Shown piece after piece: positions 31,040 through 41,755 of a DNA stretch of 64,000 bases (the first letter of the stretch is position 1; each line of letters begins with the position of its first letter). Below the pieces are notes generated by a model. The model searched no databases. It saw only the letters and a program-made list of their open reading frames with translations, and was not told the DNA's origin. This DNA comes from Pararge aegeria (lineage: Eukaryota > Arthropoda > Insecta > Lepidoptera > Nymphalidae). The DNA is taken from NCBI RefSeq assembly GCF_905163445.1, contig NC_053201.1:2552001-2616000 (forward strand), in the 5' to 3' direction. The position numbers and the translations under genes are program-made.

Positions 31040-31495
31040 TTTTTATTCCACTGCAAGTTAGCTCTTGACTGCAACCTCACCTGGTTGTAAGTGATGATTT
31101 TAATAAAAACCGGCCTATTATGTTGTGGGTTCTTCTTAGACCAGGGCGCGTTTGGAACCCTCGTAGCTTTAGTTTTAAGTTGACGAATTTATTTATCGCC
31201 ATCAACTCACTCCTATGTCATATTTTACATGTAATGTACGCATCAAAAGTCCCATCTATGTGCCTATTTGAATAAAGAAATATTTGACTTTGACTTTGAC
31301 TTTGATGCATTCTAAGATGGAAGCGGGCTAACCTGTATGATAACATACCGCTAATCGGTTTTTACGCTACATCTCACTTGATCACTAAATCGCTTAGCGG
31401 CACGTTTTTATCCGTAGGGTGGTTACTAGCTTAAAAATTCACAAATGGTCGCTGCCCGGAAACGAACCCGGTACCTTCTACTCACTAGCGCTCAC
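31040..31495 (-). mobile_element. SINE-F, split by LINE-G
   Basis: The tail and first body part (31040-31106: GCTCTTGACTGCAACCTCAC, CTGGTTGTAAGTGATGAT) resume at 31305 (CTAAGATGGAAGCGGGCTAA, CGCTAATCGG, AAATCGCTTAGCGGCACG). The minus-strand tRNA-like part is GGTACCGGGTTCGTTTCCGG. Confidence 0.8.
31107..31304 (+). mobile_element. LINE-G 3' end nested in SINE-F
   Basis: ACCGGCCTATTATGTTGTGG, GACCAGGGCGCGTTTGGAAC, CGTACGCATC-type centre and GAATAAAGAAATATTTGACT, then (TTTGAC)n. GATG occurs at both junctions. Confidence 0.85.
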
Positions 31496-31754
31496 TGACT
31501 TCAAAATGTCCTAATTATCTTGAAATTTTAATTGTTTATGTTTATTTTCTATTATCTGCTAAGAAGGTTTACGTAGCTTTTGTTGATAAGTTGATTTCAG
31601 ATATAGCATCCTAAAACTTACATGTATTTTATATCTACTTGCGGTTTCCAGTGGTTTGGGGTTTAAGTGTTTATGTACAAACTGCTTTGTAGTTCTTGTG
31701 GCATTTTTTATAAAACTAACTCTTAAATTTCTCAAAACTTTATACTGCGGATCA

Positions 31755-31960
31755 TTTTTTTTTTTTATGAATATTAAATTTTAATACTTATTATATTATT
31801 CCGGTCCAAGAGGAATCCAAAAAATCTAATATCATAAAAATTGACCAGCGTAAGTGTAACTGACACAACTTTCTTTTATATATATATATATATATAAAAG
31901 AAATTTCTTTTATATATATATAGATATATATATATATATATATATAGATATAATTTATTT
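31755..31960. mobile_element. Helitron-like fragment with (TA)n foldback
   Basis: TTTTAATACTTATTATATTA, AGAGGAATCCAAAAAATCTA and CATAAAAATTGACCAG parallel 46500-46590. An AT dinucleotide stretch of about 75 bp follows, containing TTCTTTTATATATA inverted pairs. Confidence 0.6.
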
Positions 31961-33035
31961 GGATTAATTTTCTATCAAAATTACTCCAATTAAATTACTG
32001 AAAAATTACTGAAACTATTTCTAATTGGAATAAGAAATAATTTCGAAGCAAAGATTAAGTTTCTGATTATGAATGTTTATTTAAAAAAAGTTATTCCACA
32101 AAAATAAAATGTTCATTTGGTTAAAGTTTAAAAGAATTGTATAATCCTTGCAGTAACGCAGCAGGTTTTTTAAGCCATTAACAATGATTAAAATGTTACC
32201 ATATTTGGCTTTATAAACCTTTAAATGAATATAATATTTATAACATTGAATTCTACTTTAAAATAATTAACTGAATACTCTACCTATTAGGCTTTTTAAA
32301 AGTCGTGTAAATGAATAAACATTCCTTTGTCACTAAATCATATTCAGCATTTTATTATCAAGTAAAGCGCAAATTGTAACTTCAAAGCGAAGGCTGGGTG
32401 GGGTTTTTAAATCACAATAATTATTTGTGCAGCCCGAACCGGTTTGAACAGTTATACGGGCGGACAAGATGAGATTAAGTATTTAACAACAATTAAGTTG
32501 ACGACCGGGCAACTGGTCACGATTGGACTTATAAATAGAAATATAGTAGCGCATTCGCATCCCACCGATAGGCCTTAAATCTTAGGTAATAGAGATCACA
32601 GTGATTGAATATTAATTCGCCGCACGAGCGACGATCGTAAGCTTCCTACGTCTAAACGATTTAAAAGGACAAGTATAAAAAGTGGTCATTGCATGCTTCT
32701 TCGATCAGATCAAAGTTTCATAGATTTTAACAACACGAACTTGCGCCCTTTTTTAAGTAAAGGCTGTAAATATAATCGCACAAAATAACACTTTCTTGTG
32801 ATGACGCAGTACCTTGTAAAAAAGAATTTAAACTAAAAATATATTAAATTGACAAAAAATAAATAACCTAAGTAGGTGGCTACCTCGTAAAACAAATAAA
32901 AAGCAACAATAAATATTTTCTGCAACATTTTTAAGTCGGTGTCAAGTAAAACGTTGCAAGCAATTTTTTTAGTAAAATAAAATAAATTTGGATATTTACC
33001 TAAGTTTTCTTTGGTTTTTTAAGGTTTTTTTTTTA
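31961..33035. other. Spacer with one promoter-like site
   Basis: AT-rich. 32400-32720 is less repetitive and has a promoter-like TATA/initiator arrangement (next entry). No exon recognised. Confidence 0.35.
32674..32710 (+). promoter_or_regulatory. Possible RNA polymerase II core promoter
   Basis: TATAAAA at 32674-32680 lies 33 bp before an initiator-like ATCAGATC (A at 32707), the insect core-promoter spacing. No ATG-bearing exon with a convincing donor follows within about 100 bp. In AT-rich DNA such pairs occur by chance. Confidence 0.25.
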
Positions 33036-33283
33036 TACTACGACAATACACACATCACCATCTAGCCCCAAAGTAAGCGTAGCATGTGTTATGGGTACTA
33101 AGATGCCTGATGAATATTTTTATGAATTATATAAAAAAAATGCTTCGAATAATACAAATAAACACCAAGACACTGAAAAACATTCATGCTCATCACACAA
33201 ACATTTTCCAGTAGTGGGAATCGAACCCACAGCCTTGGACTCAGAAAGCAGGTTCGCTGCCCTCTGCGCCAATTGGCCATCAA
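33036..33283 (-). mobile_element. SINE-A, full length, subfamily with CAGAGGGCAG head
   Basis: Complete minus-strand copy. The head reads GATGGCCAATTGGCGCAGAG, GGCAGCGAACCTGC, with a good B box. It shares private differences, plus about 47 bp of extra 5' sequence (33284-33330), with the copy at 36686. Confidence 0.9.
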
Positions 33284-33366
33284 ACCGGCCGATAAAGCTT
33301 CTAAAGAGCATATAACACTAGAATTAACTAGTACTTCGGAGAATTCTAGATAGGCACATCATCCCG

Positions 33367-33421
33367 TTGCCTTTGGCTCAGAAAGCAGGGTCGCTGCAAA
33401 CTGCGCCAATCGGCCGTCAAA
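33367..33421 (-). mobile_element. SINE-A head fragment
   Basis: TTTGACGGCCGATTGGCGCA on the minus strand, then GTTTGCAGCGACCCTGCTTT. It stops before the B box. Confidence 0.75.
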
Positions 33422-33559
33422 AGGTTACAACTATAACAATTATAAGTTACAAAATAAATATAAGGGAAACGAAGAACAAATATTTGGTAATAGATTAAAT
33501 AGCATTACGACTTTATGGTCAAGACTGTTTATAAACGTGTAAATTAGAATGAAATATCA

Positions 33560-33776
33560 AAAATCATCATAATCATCATATAACTCCATTACTGGCCCAC
33601 TTCAGGGCACGGGTCTGCTCCCACAATGAAAAGGGTATAGGCCATAGTCCAATACGCTAGAAGCCTATGTCCGGATTTGTGGACTCCACATGCCTTTGCG
33701 AAAATTATGGGGGACTCTGCGTGCTCTCTGCAGGTTTTCTCACTGTTTTCCTACACTGCTAAATCAAGTGATAATT
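33560..33776 (-). mobile_element. SINE-H body
   Basis: A CATCATAATCATCATATAAC start (inverted tail), then ACTGGCCCACTTCAGGGCAC, CCCACAATGAAAAGGGTATA, GTGGACTCCACATGCCTTTG and TTTTCTCACTGTTTTCCTAC. Head missing. Confidence 0.8.
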
Positions 33777-33934
33777 TATAGATTAAAACGCCTAAAACGT
33801 CAAGATATCCAAGTTTTTAACATTAGTAAAAATTATAAAAAAGCAGTGTCTCATCTTTCGCGTGTCTCATTGTAATATGGACGGGAATACTAAGTTTTAT
33901 AAAAAATATAGTGCTATAGTTATATAATGGTTAA

Positions 33935-33980
33935 ACAAAGGTGTTTGTCAAAAGTTAAACCTTTTGACAATCACCTTTGT
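33935..33980. repeat. Stem-loop, 20-bp arms
   Basis: ACAAAGGTGTTTGTCAAAAG pairs with 33961-33980 with one mismatch and a 6-nt loop. Confidence 0.85.
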
Positions 33981-34179
33981 GGATCTTCCAAGTCTACGTG
34001 ACATTGGCAAAGTACAACGTGACGAAATGGCACACCTAAAACCCAAAAAGCCAAAGAATAAGAAGAAGTAATATGGACCTTTGAAAAAGTAGATCGAAAC
34101 TGCAACGTTCCCTACTGGATGACGCCACAGTCTTTAATCTCTTGTCGTTTTTAGTCTGTAATTTTGGCATCGTCGGTGA

Positions 34180-34255
34180 GAGCCGTAGCTTAATTGGAGA
34201 AAGCGAGAGTTTGCCAGTTGCCAGAGAGTCGCAGGTTCAAATCCTGTCGGTTCCG
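34180..34255 (+). tRNA. tRNA-like sequence, probably a pseudogene or SINE head
   Basis: A perfect 4-bp D stem (GCTT/AAGC), a 5-bp T stem GCAGG-TTCAAAT-CCTGT, and a 7-bp acceptor stem with one mismatch and one wobble (AGAGCCG/CGGTTCC). A TTTTT run follows as a possible Pol III stop. The anticodon arm does not close well and is about 3 nt too long, so no amino acid can be assigned. Confidence 0.4.
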
Positions 34256-35438
34256 AAAATTTTTATATGCATTTTAAATTTGTAAAAAATAAACATAATA
34301 ACTAGTACCAATGGTCCAGAACAAGTGTAATATTAAATCTGCACCAAAAGAGAAAAAACAGGGGATAGACAAAAACGTCTTCAATCATTCAGTGGCTTTC
34401 TGAATTACATAAGTAATTATTGTCAGTGATTTCTCAGTTCATTTCGAAATGCGGTCGCGTTCGGTCGCTGCATTGTATGCAAATACTCAGACCAAACTTA
34501 TTAATTATTGTAGTTGCACACAACAATGAATAATGATTTTCTAGACGCCAGGCAACAGACAAAGCAAGTGTTGAGAATGAAATATATTTGGAATTGTAAT
34601 ATTGTGTACTTACAAGGTAAAGCGAAACATGCAGCTTAAAAATTTACATTTAGTTTTATTATGATTATCAACACTCCAAGAGTAAAAAATCGATAAAAAT
34701 ATAAATAAATCACATAACATAGAGATAACAATGGAATATTAGGTTAAATATGAAGTCTAAGAAAGATAATCGCTAAACAACCTCAATTGCAATTTACGTT
34801 GTTTATTAAATATCTATATTCTAGTAGTATCTTTATAATAAAACATCGCAATGTATAAAATGTTTAACTTTATTTAACAGACACAATAATATACTCTTTA
34901 ATTGATTTATTAGGCCTCGGTGACCTAATTAATCCATTTAACAATAATTTAATTTAATTATTTTAAAAGCGCAATAGCAAAGTAGTGTAGTAATTGCACA
35001 ACAGGTCAGAATAACTTAATCTCTGACATACAGTCCAAGGGGGACAGGACATTAGTTATAATTTGACATTGGGCTAACGGTAAAACAAAACAAAAGTCGT
35101 TCAGCTACCGTACTACGCCCGTACTCTTTCAAATGATAATTGCCTCAAAAACCATTACGGTTGACGTGACGGCAACACTCGAAGCATTGTGTCCGTATGT
35201 TTCTTTACTTTTTGGTACTGAATACAGAGAAAAAAACAGATGGATCACGATAACAAGCCATTTTTTTTTTTTTAATTTTGTCTTAAGACTAGTAGAAAAG
35301 CGTTATAGCAAGCAAACTGATTCGAACGTGATCTACCAACCTATTAACTGCTAACAAAGTAAAAAGAAGATTAGGAGTAGGTTTTCATAAGTCAGCATAA
35401 GTGCTGTAAGGCATCGGATAACATTGGTATACAATACA
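34256..35438. other. Spacer
   Basis: No gene or recognised repeat. Confidence 0.35.
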
Positions 35439-35620
35439 AACGCAGCGTAGGTCGGAAACGCAGCGTTGGTCGGCCCCCAACGAGGTTGACAGATGACACC
35501 AGACGAGACGCTGGGAGCCGCTGGAGGCAAGCGGCCCAGGACCGTGTATTTTGGAACGCCCTTTAAAAGACCTATGTCCAGCAGTGGACGTCCATTGGTT
35601 GAAATGATGATGATGATGAT
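35439..35620 (+). pseudogene. RTE-type LINE ORF2 end, decayed
   Basis: CGCAGCGTTGGTCGGCCCCC, AACGAGGTTGACAGATGACA and GACCTATGTCCAGCAGTGGA, then a (GAT)n tail. Frame broken. The 119-codon open frame on the opposite strand is a shadow of it. Confidence 0.8.
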
Positions 35621-35902
35621 AAAAATCGAAACATTTTTTGCCTTTCTGGCAGTAGATGTAATACTGGAAAACCCAGCATTTAATATCCTTGTTAAATGTT
35701 CCGAGACCAAATTATTTGTGTAAAGAAACAGTGCGATTAGGCATTTCGAACTGGAGCATCGCGTTTTCGCGTGTATTTCGAGAAGAACAGGTGAAGAATG
35801 ACCAATTTTATGGGTTGGAAATGGCTATTCGTAAATGTTGGAGAAAAAGGATGGATACACTATACTTGCGTTTCAATATGTCATTATTTTTTTATGTTTA
35901 TT

Positions 35903-36060
35903 GACGAGCGCTAGACTGCAATCACACCTGATGGTAAGCGATGATGCAGCCTAAGGTGGAGCGCTCTTGCTTAGAAGATGCCTATTCACTCTTGATTTGA
36001 AGGTACTCATATTGTAAGCACTAGGGACAATGGAAGCTGGAAGGGCATTCCAGATCCAAT
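35903..36060. mobile_element. SINE-F-related fragment
   Basis: CTAGACTGCAATCACACCTG, ATGGTAAGCGATGATGCAGC, then TGATTTGAAGGTACTCATAT and GGAAGGGCATTCCAGATCC. The first half matches the SINE-F tail region. The second half looks like another lepidopteran LINE end. Confidence 0.5.
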
Positions 36061-36685
36061 AAAAATAAACTAAGCCCAGTGGCAAATAAAACTAGTACGG
36101 AGGTAAATAAGATACACCGAGACGTAAATTACCGTAAATATATTCTTCTGCTTCTTTTAATAAGAAAGTGGAAAAAAACATAGCAATCTGTTATATCAGA
36201 GAATGAACCCCATTGCCACAAAATTAAATTTTCTAAGCTGACAGATTCTTGCTGTCTATCTTTTTTCTCCTTTCTATGTCTTGGTTTCTTTCTAAAGTTG
36301 TGTTGTTTTTCACTTTTTTGTGGACGAGCACCACGTGTTCCTATTATAAAGGGGTTTTTGTTTGCCAAAGCGATATGTTTAGTTTCTTTTTCATGATTGT
36401 TTCCAAACTCGTGACCTGCATTCGCTAATGAGTTTACGTGGGAATCTTATTTTGTATGCTGATACGAATGAAGTGAAATTATAACGTGAAATTTGTCTTA
36501 TTATTTCTATTCTCCATACCAGACTAATATTTCTCAATGTCCAGCTAAATAATAAAATATATTTGGGAACTAATGTTTTTTTTAATTATTTAAAAGAAAC
36601 ATTAGTTTCGATAAATAGCTCGATTTGTTTGGAACTAGCAATTTTCTAGTGTTATATGCTCTTTAGAAGCTTTATCGGCCGGTTT

Positions 36686-37236
36686 GATGGCCAATTGGCG
36701 CAGAGGGCAGCGAACCTGCTTTCTGAGTCCAAGGCTGTGGGTTCGATTCAAACAATTGGAAAATATTTGAGTCATGAACGTAAATGTTTTTCAATGTCTG
36801 GGTGTTTATTTGTATATTATAAGTATTTATGTGTATCCTACTATATGTTACATAAATGTGAATGTGTAGATGTTTGTTACTCAATCACGCAAAAACGGCT
36901 GAACGGATTTTGATAAAATTTGGCATCAATATAGCCTTTGACATGGAAAAGAACATAGGCTACCTTTTATCCCGATTCATAAGTATTTCGCGAGGGAAAA
37001 TGTTTACGAGCTAAGCCGCGGGCAGAGAGATTTGAAATTGGGTATGCATGTCATTTTGGCTATGGAAAAGGACATGAATTTTCTGTGTAGATCTTTCAAA
37101 TAGTTCACGTGCGAGCGAGGTTTTAGACCCAATTCTGAAGTCCACGCAGACGGACTTGCGGGTAGAAGCTAATTATTCATAAAAATATTCATCAGTCACC
37201 CTAGTACCCATAACACAAGCTACGCTTACTTTGGGA
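36686..37236 (+). mobile_element. SINE-A, full length, split by Helitron
   Basis: The head and B box (GGGTTCGATTCAA) are followed by the body to ...AAGTATTTATGTGTA (36835). It resumes with TTATTCATAAAAATATTCAT at 37173 and ends GCTACGCTTACTTTGGGA. Its 5' flank 36640-36685 matches that of the inverted copy at 33036. Confidence 0.9.
36836..37172 (+). mobile_element. Helitron nested in SINE-A
   Basis: Begins TCCTACTATATGTTACATAA right after an A. It contains CAATCACGCAAAAACGGCTG and ACGGATTTTGATAAAATTTG, and ends GACTTGCGGGTAGAAGCTAA right before a T. The expected CTAG has become CTAA. The SINE reads through cleanly when it is removed. Confidence 0.85.
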
Positions 37237-37437
37237 CGTTTTTTTATTTTTCATTTTTATTTATCAGTATAATGAATATCCAAACAACCATAAGGCTTTA
37301 TTCTTAGTATAAATATAGGTACTTTGTATTTCACAAAAATCAGTTTTATATAACAATGCCCAGAAAATATTCATGAGCCATTCCCGAAATTATCAAGGCC
37401 CGTATCCTTAAAGAATATTTATTGAGTCCCACAACTT

Positions 37438-37621
37438 TTGCCACAAACGCGGTGCTCAAAATTTTGTGATTTTATTGCCACTAAAAAATTTTCGGCCCGT
37501 ATCGGAACATCAATTCCGGTAGCCGTGGCTTTCGACCGCAAATATTTAGCATCTACTTTATCGACTTTAAGGGCGAATAAAATATATCATTGCGGTGACG
37601 AGCAAGATTTTATGCGTTCAG
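37438..37621 (+). other. Weak exon-like open frame
   Basis: An open frame of about 61 codons (…FSARIGTSIPVAVAFDRKYL…) runs into TTCAG|GTAAGAG at 37622, a fair donor. No convincing acceptor or start was found; the frame opens after TGA, and the region is only slightly GC-richer than its flanks. Not recognised; may be chance. Confidence 0.2.
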
Positions 37622-37711
37622 GTAAGAGAAAAAAGTGAATCACATAATCTTTCGACGTCACCCGCGTAAATCGGTCTTGGATTTTATTTTGATTTAAAAA
37701 AATAATTCGAT

Positions 37712-37960
37712 TCTTTTATTTCAAGTAGGCACTTTCAGGTAGTATAAGCATTTTTGAAACGTCAAGTATGTCTGTTTGTAGTGACTCCACCACCGTTTCG
37801 GAAGGCAGATTCTACCGAGTCTTAAGAAGCCGGCAAAAACTCAGCAGTTGCTATTTTCCAACATTATTTTGTAATTTAACAAACATTGTTCTATCTCGTG
37901 TGAGTTGTAAGCGGAGCTGCTTGCTTCCAGGCAACCTTGTCATTAGTTTTGGTTTGCTTC
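37712..37960 (-). mobile_element. LINE-I 3' end
   Basis: TTTATTTCAAGTAGGCACTT, AACGTCAAGTATGTCTGTTT, GAAGGCAGATTCTACCGAGT, CTCAGCAGTTGC and CTTGCTTCCAGGCAACCTTG: the inverse of 30566-30825. Confidence 0.8.
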
Positions 37961-38516
37961 AATCAGCGATTTATTTCATCGAGGTACTAAAAATTAAAAT
38001 TGTGAGCCATGTAACTTTGTGTTAAAAGCATTCATGTACCTTTGTGTTTTGTGTTGAATGCTTTATTTAATAAGCTAACTTTATGTATTAAAACAGTTCC
38101 TATTCTCCACCCAAAATAAACTAGGACAAGGATCAGTTGTAAGTTAGTCTGTCAAAATTGTTTATTGTGTATTGTTATTAGGTACACAAAACAGGTAATA
38201 ACTAAAAGTAGATCTGAATATAAGTAATAACAAGTTTTTTTCTAAGCTACAACCCAAAGTATGTGTACACATCTTGGAATTAAATTAAACAAAAAGTAAA
38301 GATAAAATTAATGTTGAAACAAGTAGGAAACACTTAAAAAATAATATATAAATATATAATTTCCTTAAAGATTATGTGAAAAAGTGCTTAATAATTTGAT
38401 TTTTAAAAATATTTATCCTTTTTTTAAAAATGTCAATATTACAATTACTTGATACTAAATCATTATAAAGGCGGCACATGCGAATTAGATTAAATACCAA
38501 AAATAAAAAACGATTT
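37961..38516. other. Spacer
   Basis: No gene or recognised repeat. Confidence 0.35.
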
Positions 38517-38767
38517 ACAATGAATAATTGTTAAGAACTATTCTAAACAGTTATTCATTGTAAAGTCAACATCTCCTGAGGATGCTTCGGTGTCGGAGCG
38601 AAACGTGCGTAGATTGCCAAAGATCTGTTTGGTGTCGAGTAAAAGATTGAAGATATTATAAATTACACCATTCAGATTCTCCTGCTTTTCGCGGAGTATA
38701 GCAAATGATGCTTTATTATCATAATATATCATGGAATTCAGCAAAGTAACGCTTGCTTATATACAAT
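38517..38767 (+). mobile_element. PLE-B, single arm with 5' palindrome
   Basis: An ACAATGAATAATTGTTAAGA/CAGTTATTCATTGTAA palindrome, then the hammerhead-like core, a 10-bp deletion, GAAGATATTATAAATTACAC, CAGATTCTCCTGCTTTTCGC and a diverged 3' end. Confidence 0.85.
38571..38614 (+). ncRNA. Hammerhead-like motif, helix I broken (PLE-B copy 3)
   Basis: CTGAGGA, T, GCTTCG-GTGT-CGGAGC, GAAA, CG-TG-CGT, A, GATTG. Helix II keeps all six pairs, because the C-to-T change makes a G-U wobble. The 3' side of helix I (GAGG) is lost by deletion. Confidence 0.4.
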
Positions 38768-38990
38768 ATTTAATATCCAAATCACATTAAATAAGTTTAA
38801 AAAAAGTTTTAGTCAAGCAAATAATGCACATATTAAGGTCAATTGAGTGGGAGGTATTATTAATTATATAGTCTGTGAATATTGGATCAGTGTTAATATG
38901 AATATCAGTTTAGCAATTCAGAATAATTTTGGAAGAGGGGTTTTAGTAAGAGCTATCAAGTATAATAATACTTGATTGAATCGTTGAACT

Positions 38991-39168
38991 TGTATGTCTG
39001 GTAGCTCTCCATAACTTTTTCAAAGGCGTGTGAAGTCTTCTAATCCGCACCTGATGGTGACCAAGCTTGGTGGACAGCGGCCTAAACCCTTCTCATTCAA
39101 ATTCATTTTTTTTTTCTGCATGGAGACCCGTGCCCTATAGTGGGCCGGTGAAGAGTTGATAATGATGT
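38991..39168 (+). mobile_element. SINE-H 3' body, diverged
   Basis: GTATGTCTGGTAGCTCTCCA, CAAAGGCGTGTGAAGTC, AGCTTGGTGGACAGCGGCCT and GAGACCCGTGCCCTATAGTG, with GGGCCGG at the end. Confidence 0.75.
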
Positions 39169-39394
39169 CTTTAATAATACAAACAAACACGCAAGCAAAG
39201 ACACCAAGATCAAAACAGTCGCCGGATAACACCAACCATTTTTTATTAAATTTAAATGAGCTTGGTTATTATTACAAAACTATCGCAATCTAAAGCTAAC
39301 AACGTTGAAAGCACTCGAAGATAGTTTTACAGATTTTCAAGCAGATAATATTAATAGTTATTGGAGCGACGGCGGTCCGGTCCCGGGTTTACGG

Positions 39395-39760
39395 CGAGCA
39401 TAAAACACAAAAGCAAGGCTCTACGTTGTGATTTGTGACGTGTGTCAGATCGTGGGCGGAGCGGCTACTGTACGATGACAGCCCTTTGCATCGATATCGA
39501 CGAAAATATCGATAGAACAAATGAGGCGTTTGTGTGACTTCATCAGCTATCTTAGTAACCATAACACAAGCTACGCTTACTTTGGTGCTAGATGGCGATG
39601 TGTGTAGTATATTTTTTATTTATTTATTTAATTAAAGCGTGTGGGTTAAACACAAAAACGAGGCGCTACATCCAGCTTAAGGGACAACAACAAAGCTCGA
39701 TATTGTGATTTGTGTCGTGTCTGATTTGCACAGGAATAGCATCTTTCTCTCTATATAGAT
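39395..39760. repeat. Direct repeats flanking a SINE-A
   Basis: TAAAACACAAAAGCAAGGCT with TTGTGATTTGTGACGTGTGT (39400-39450) recurs as TAAACACAAAAACGAGGCGC with TTGTGATTTGTGTCGTGTCT (39647-39722). Family unknown. Confidence 0.5.
39541..39630 (+). mobile_element. SINE-A 3' end
   Basis: CATCAGCTATCTTAGTAACC, CAAGCTACGCTTACTTTGGT and GATGGCGATGTGTGTAGTAT, with a (TTTA)n tail. Confidence 0.85.
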
Positions 39761-40595
39761 AAGGTAACGATACAATATAAGAATAAGAAGCCATGTTAAT
39801 TATTTAGCTTGAGAATACATACAACTTCTGTAAGAAATATAGGCATAATAATCATGATAAATCGCTATCAGCTTCTGCTTATCATGCTATCTAAAAAAAA
39901 ACGGAATGATTTTATTGGCTTACGATATTTGAGCGGAGATTCTAAATTAATGTAATTCAAAAACCAGGAATGGTGACGCAGACTACATAAAATCCTAAAA
40001 AATATTATTAGTAGGTTCAAACATACTCATCAGTACTCAATTGTAAATAATCTCGTGAAAACCATGCAATGATAAATCGATAGGTCATTCTATTTTATTT
40101 TATATCAACCTCTGCGCCGTGCTAGACTATAAATAACTAATAAAGTCTGTATAGTTAGAATGAAGTCCGCAAAATACGTCAATAAAAACGACACAAATTC
40201 AATTAAAAAAGTCGATAAAAAAAGCCATCGACAACGTATCAAGCGGGCATCACTTACGGCCAGTGACCCGAAAAAGAATAAGATGATATTTTATTTTCGA
40301 GATACAAGTACTATCGTGGCATAAATTAAAGGGTTTATATTTTCTCTCTTTCTTGTACCACGTGTTTGAGATGCGAGCGCGACCTGGCGAGCCGGTAGGG
40401 TCAGAAAAAGTCAAGAATTTTTATAAGCTTAAAATACAATCTTTGGTATAAATTACTCAGTAATTTTTAACGTTATCAACGATCAAAGAGAGAAACCATA
40501 AATTTGCGATATAAATAACGATATTCACTGCTATTTCATATGATGAAATGTTATCTATATATCGGAGTTAATGTTATTGTTTACATATAAATAAT
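39761..40595. other. Spacer
   Basis: No gene or recognised repeat. Confidence 0.35.
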
Positions 40596-40850
40596 AAATA
40601 TACTTCGACAATGCACACATCGCCATCTAGCCCCAAAGTAAGCGTAGCTTGTGTAATGGGTACTAAGATGACTGATTAATATTTTTATGAATTACATACT
40701 TAGAATAGCTCCATAATCCATCCATAAAACACCCGGACACTGAAAATCATTCATGATCATCACACAAACATTTTTCTGTAGTGGGAGTCGAACCCACGGC
40801 CTTGGACTCAGAAAGCAGGGTCGCTGCCCACTGCGCCAGTCGGCCGTCAA
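40596..40850 (-). mobile_element. SINE-A, full length
   Basis: Minus-strand head TTTGACGGCCGACTGGCGCA, a B box with one change (GGGTTCGACTCCC) and the full body to the AAATA-side tail. The middle is slightly rearranged (TAGAATAGCTCCATAATCCA). Confidence 0.9.
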
Positions 40851-41427
40851 ATTGTTATTATGTTGCTGTTATCTGAAATTGATATGAATTGTAAGTAAAT
40901 AGGGTCGTTAGTCATTTAACAGTTTATTTTTATAACTGTATAAAAAAATTGATTTTCTACAGTTTTTGTTAAGACGTTTAAGTAACCAAATTGCTTTATG
41001 ATAGACATTGAGGTTTTGTTGAGTTTGATAAATTTACTTGATATATTTGATAAACGTATAAGTTCTTAAGTAGATTTTTACTGAAAATGTTGTTGTAATA
41101 TGAGCCTATATTTGCGTTTTTATTTCTATCGAGATAGTATTAACTTTTTTTGCGATCTGTACACAACAATGCCACGATTATTACCGTTCGGTTACGTATA
41201 AACTGGACGACTGCTGGTCTTACGCGGTGCTTCTGTGTGTGTAGACAGGCTCGTAACTACACCAAAACTTCGTGTCTGTGTGCATGTTTTGTTATGGACA
41301 TAGATACAATGTAAGTGGAGGTTTTCTTAATAAAATTGCGTGTCTCCTTTCCAAATGGCTCATTTTGTACCATAACAGAGTAGCGTCTTTACCAACTCGA
41401 AAATAATAAATAATAACGATTGTACAC

Positions 41428-41755
41428 ACACTTTTATTTTATTCAACTACAAGTGAAGTAAGACCTTGACTGCAATCTCACCTGGTGGTTATTGAAGATG
41501 CAGTCTTAGATGGTAACGGGCTAACCTGTTAGGGAGTATGGCAGTTATATTGAACCCATACCTCTAATCGGTTTCTACGCGACATCGTACCGGAACGCTA
41601 TATCACTTAGCGGCGCAAGCCTCCTACCAGACCAGGCTAGAGAAAAGTCAAAAATTATAAATTTTTACTTGGCCCCTGCCGGGAGTCGAACACTGGACCT
41701 CCAATTAATAAAAACAGGGCTCATTGCTTCGCCAAGGAGGTCGTCAAAGTTTTAT
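41428..41755 (-). mobile_element. SINE-F, full length
   Basis: The minus strand starts with a tRNA-like head, GACCTCCTTGGCGAAGCAAT (A-box side), GTGTTCGACTCCCGGCAGGG (B box), then TCTAGCCTGGTCTGGTAGGA, GTAGAAACCGATTAGAGGTA and GCCCGTTACCATCTAAGAC, with an AATAAAA-type end. The most complete copy of this family here. Confidence 0.85.

Noticed and set aside
31880..31955. (TA)n hairpins as a regulatory or cruciform site
   Set aside because: Simple AT dinucleotide repeats pair with themselves; explained by the microsatellite.
35351..35710. 119-codon minus-strand frame
   Set aside because: It is the antisense of the RTE remnant at 35439-35620.
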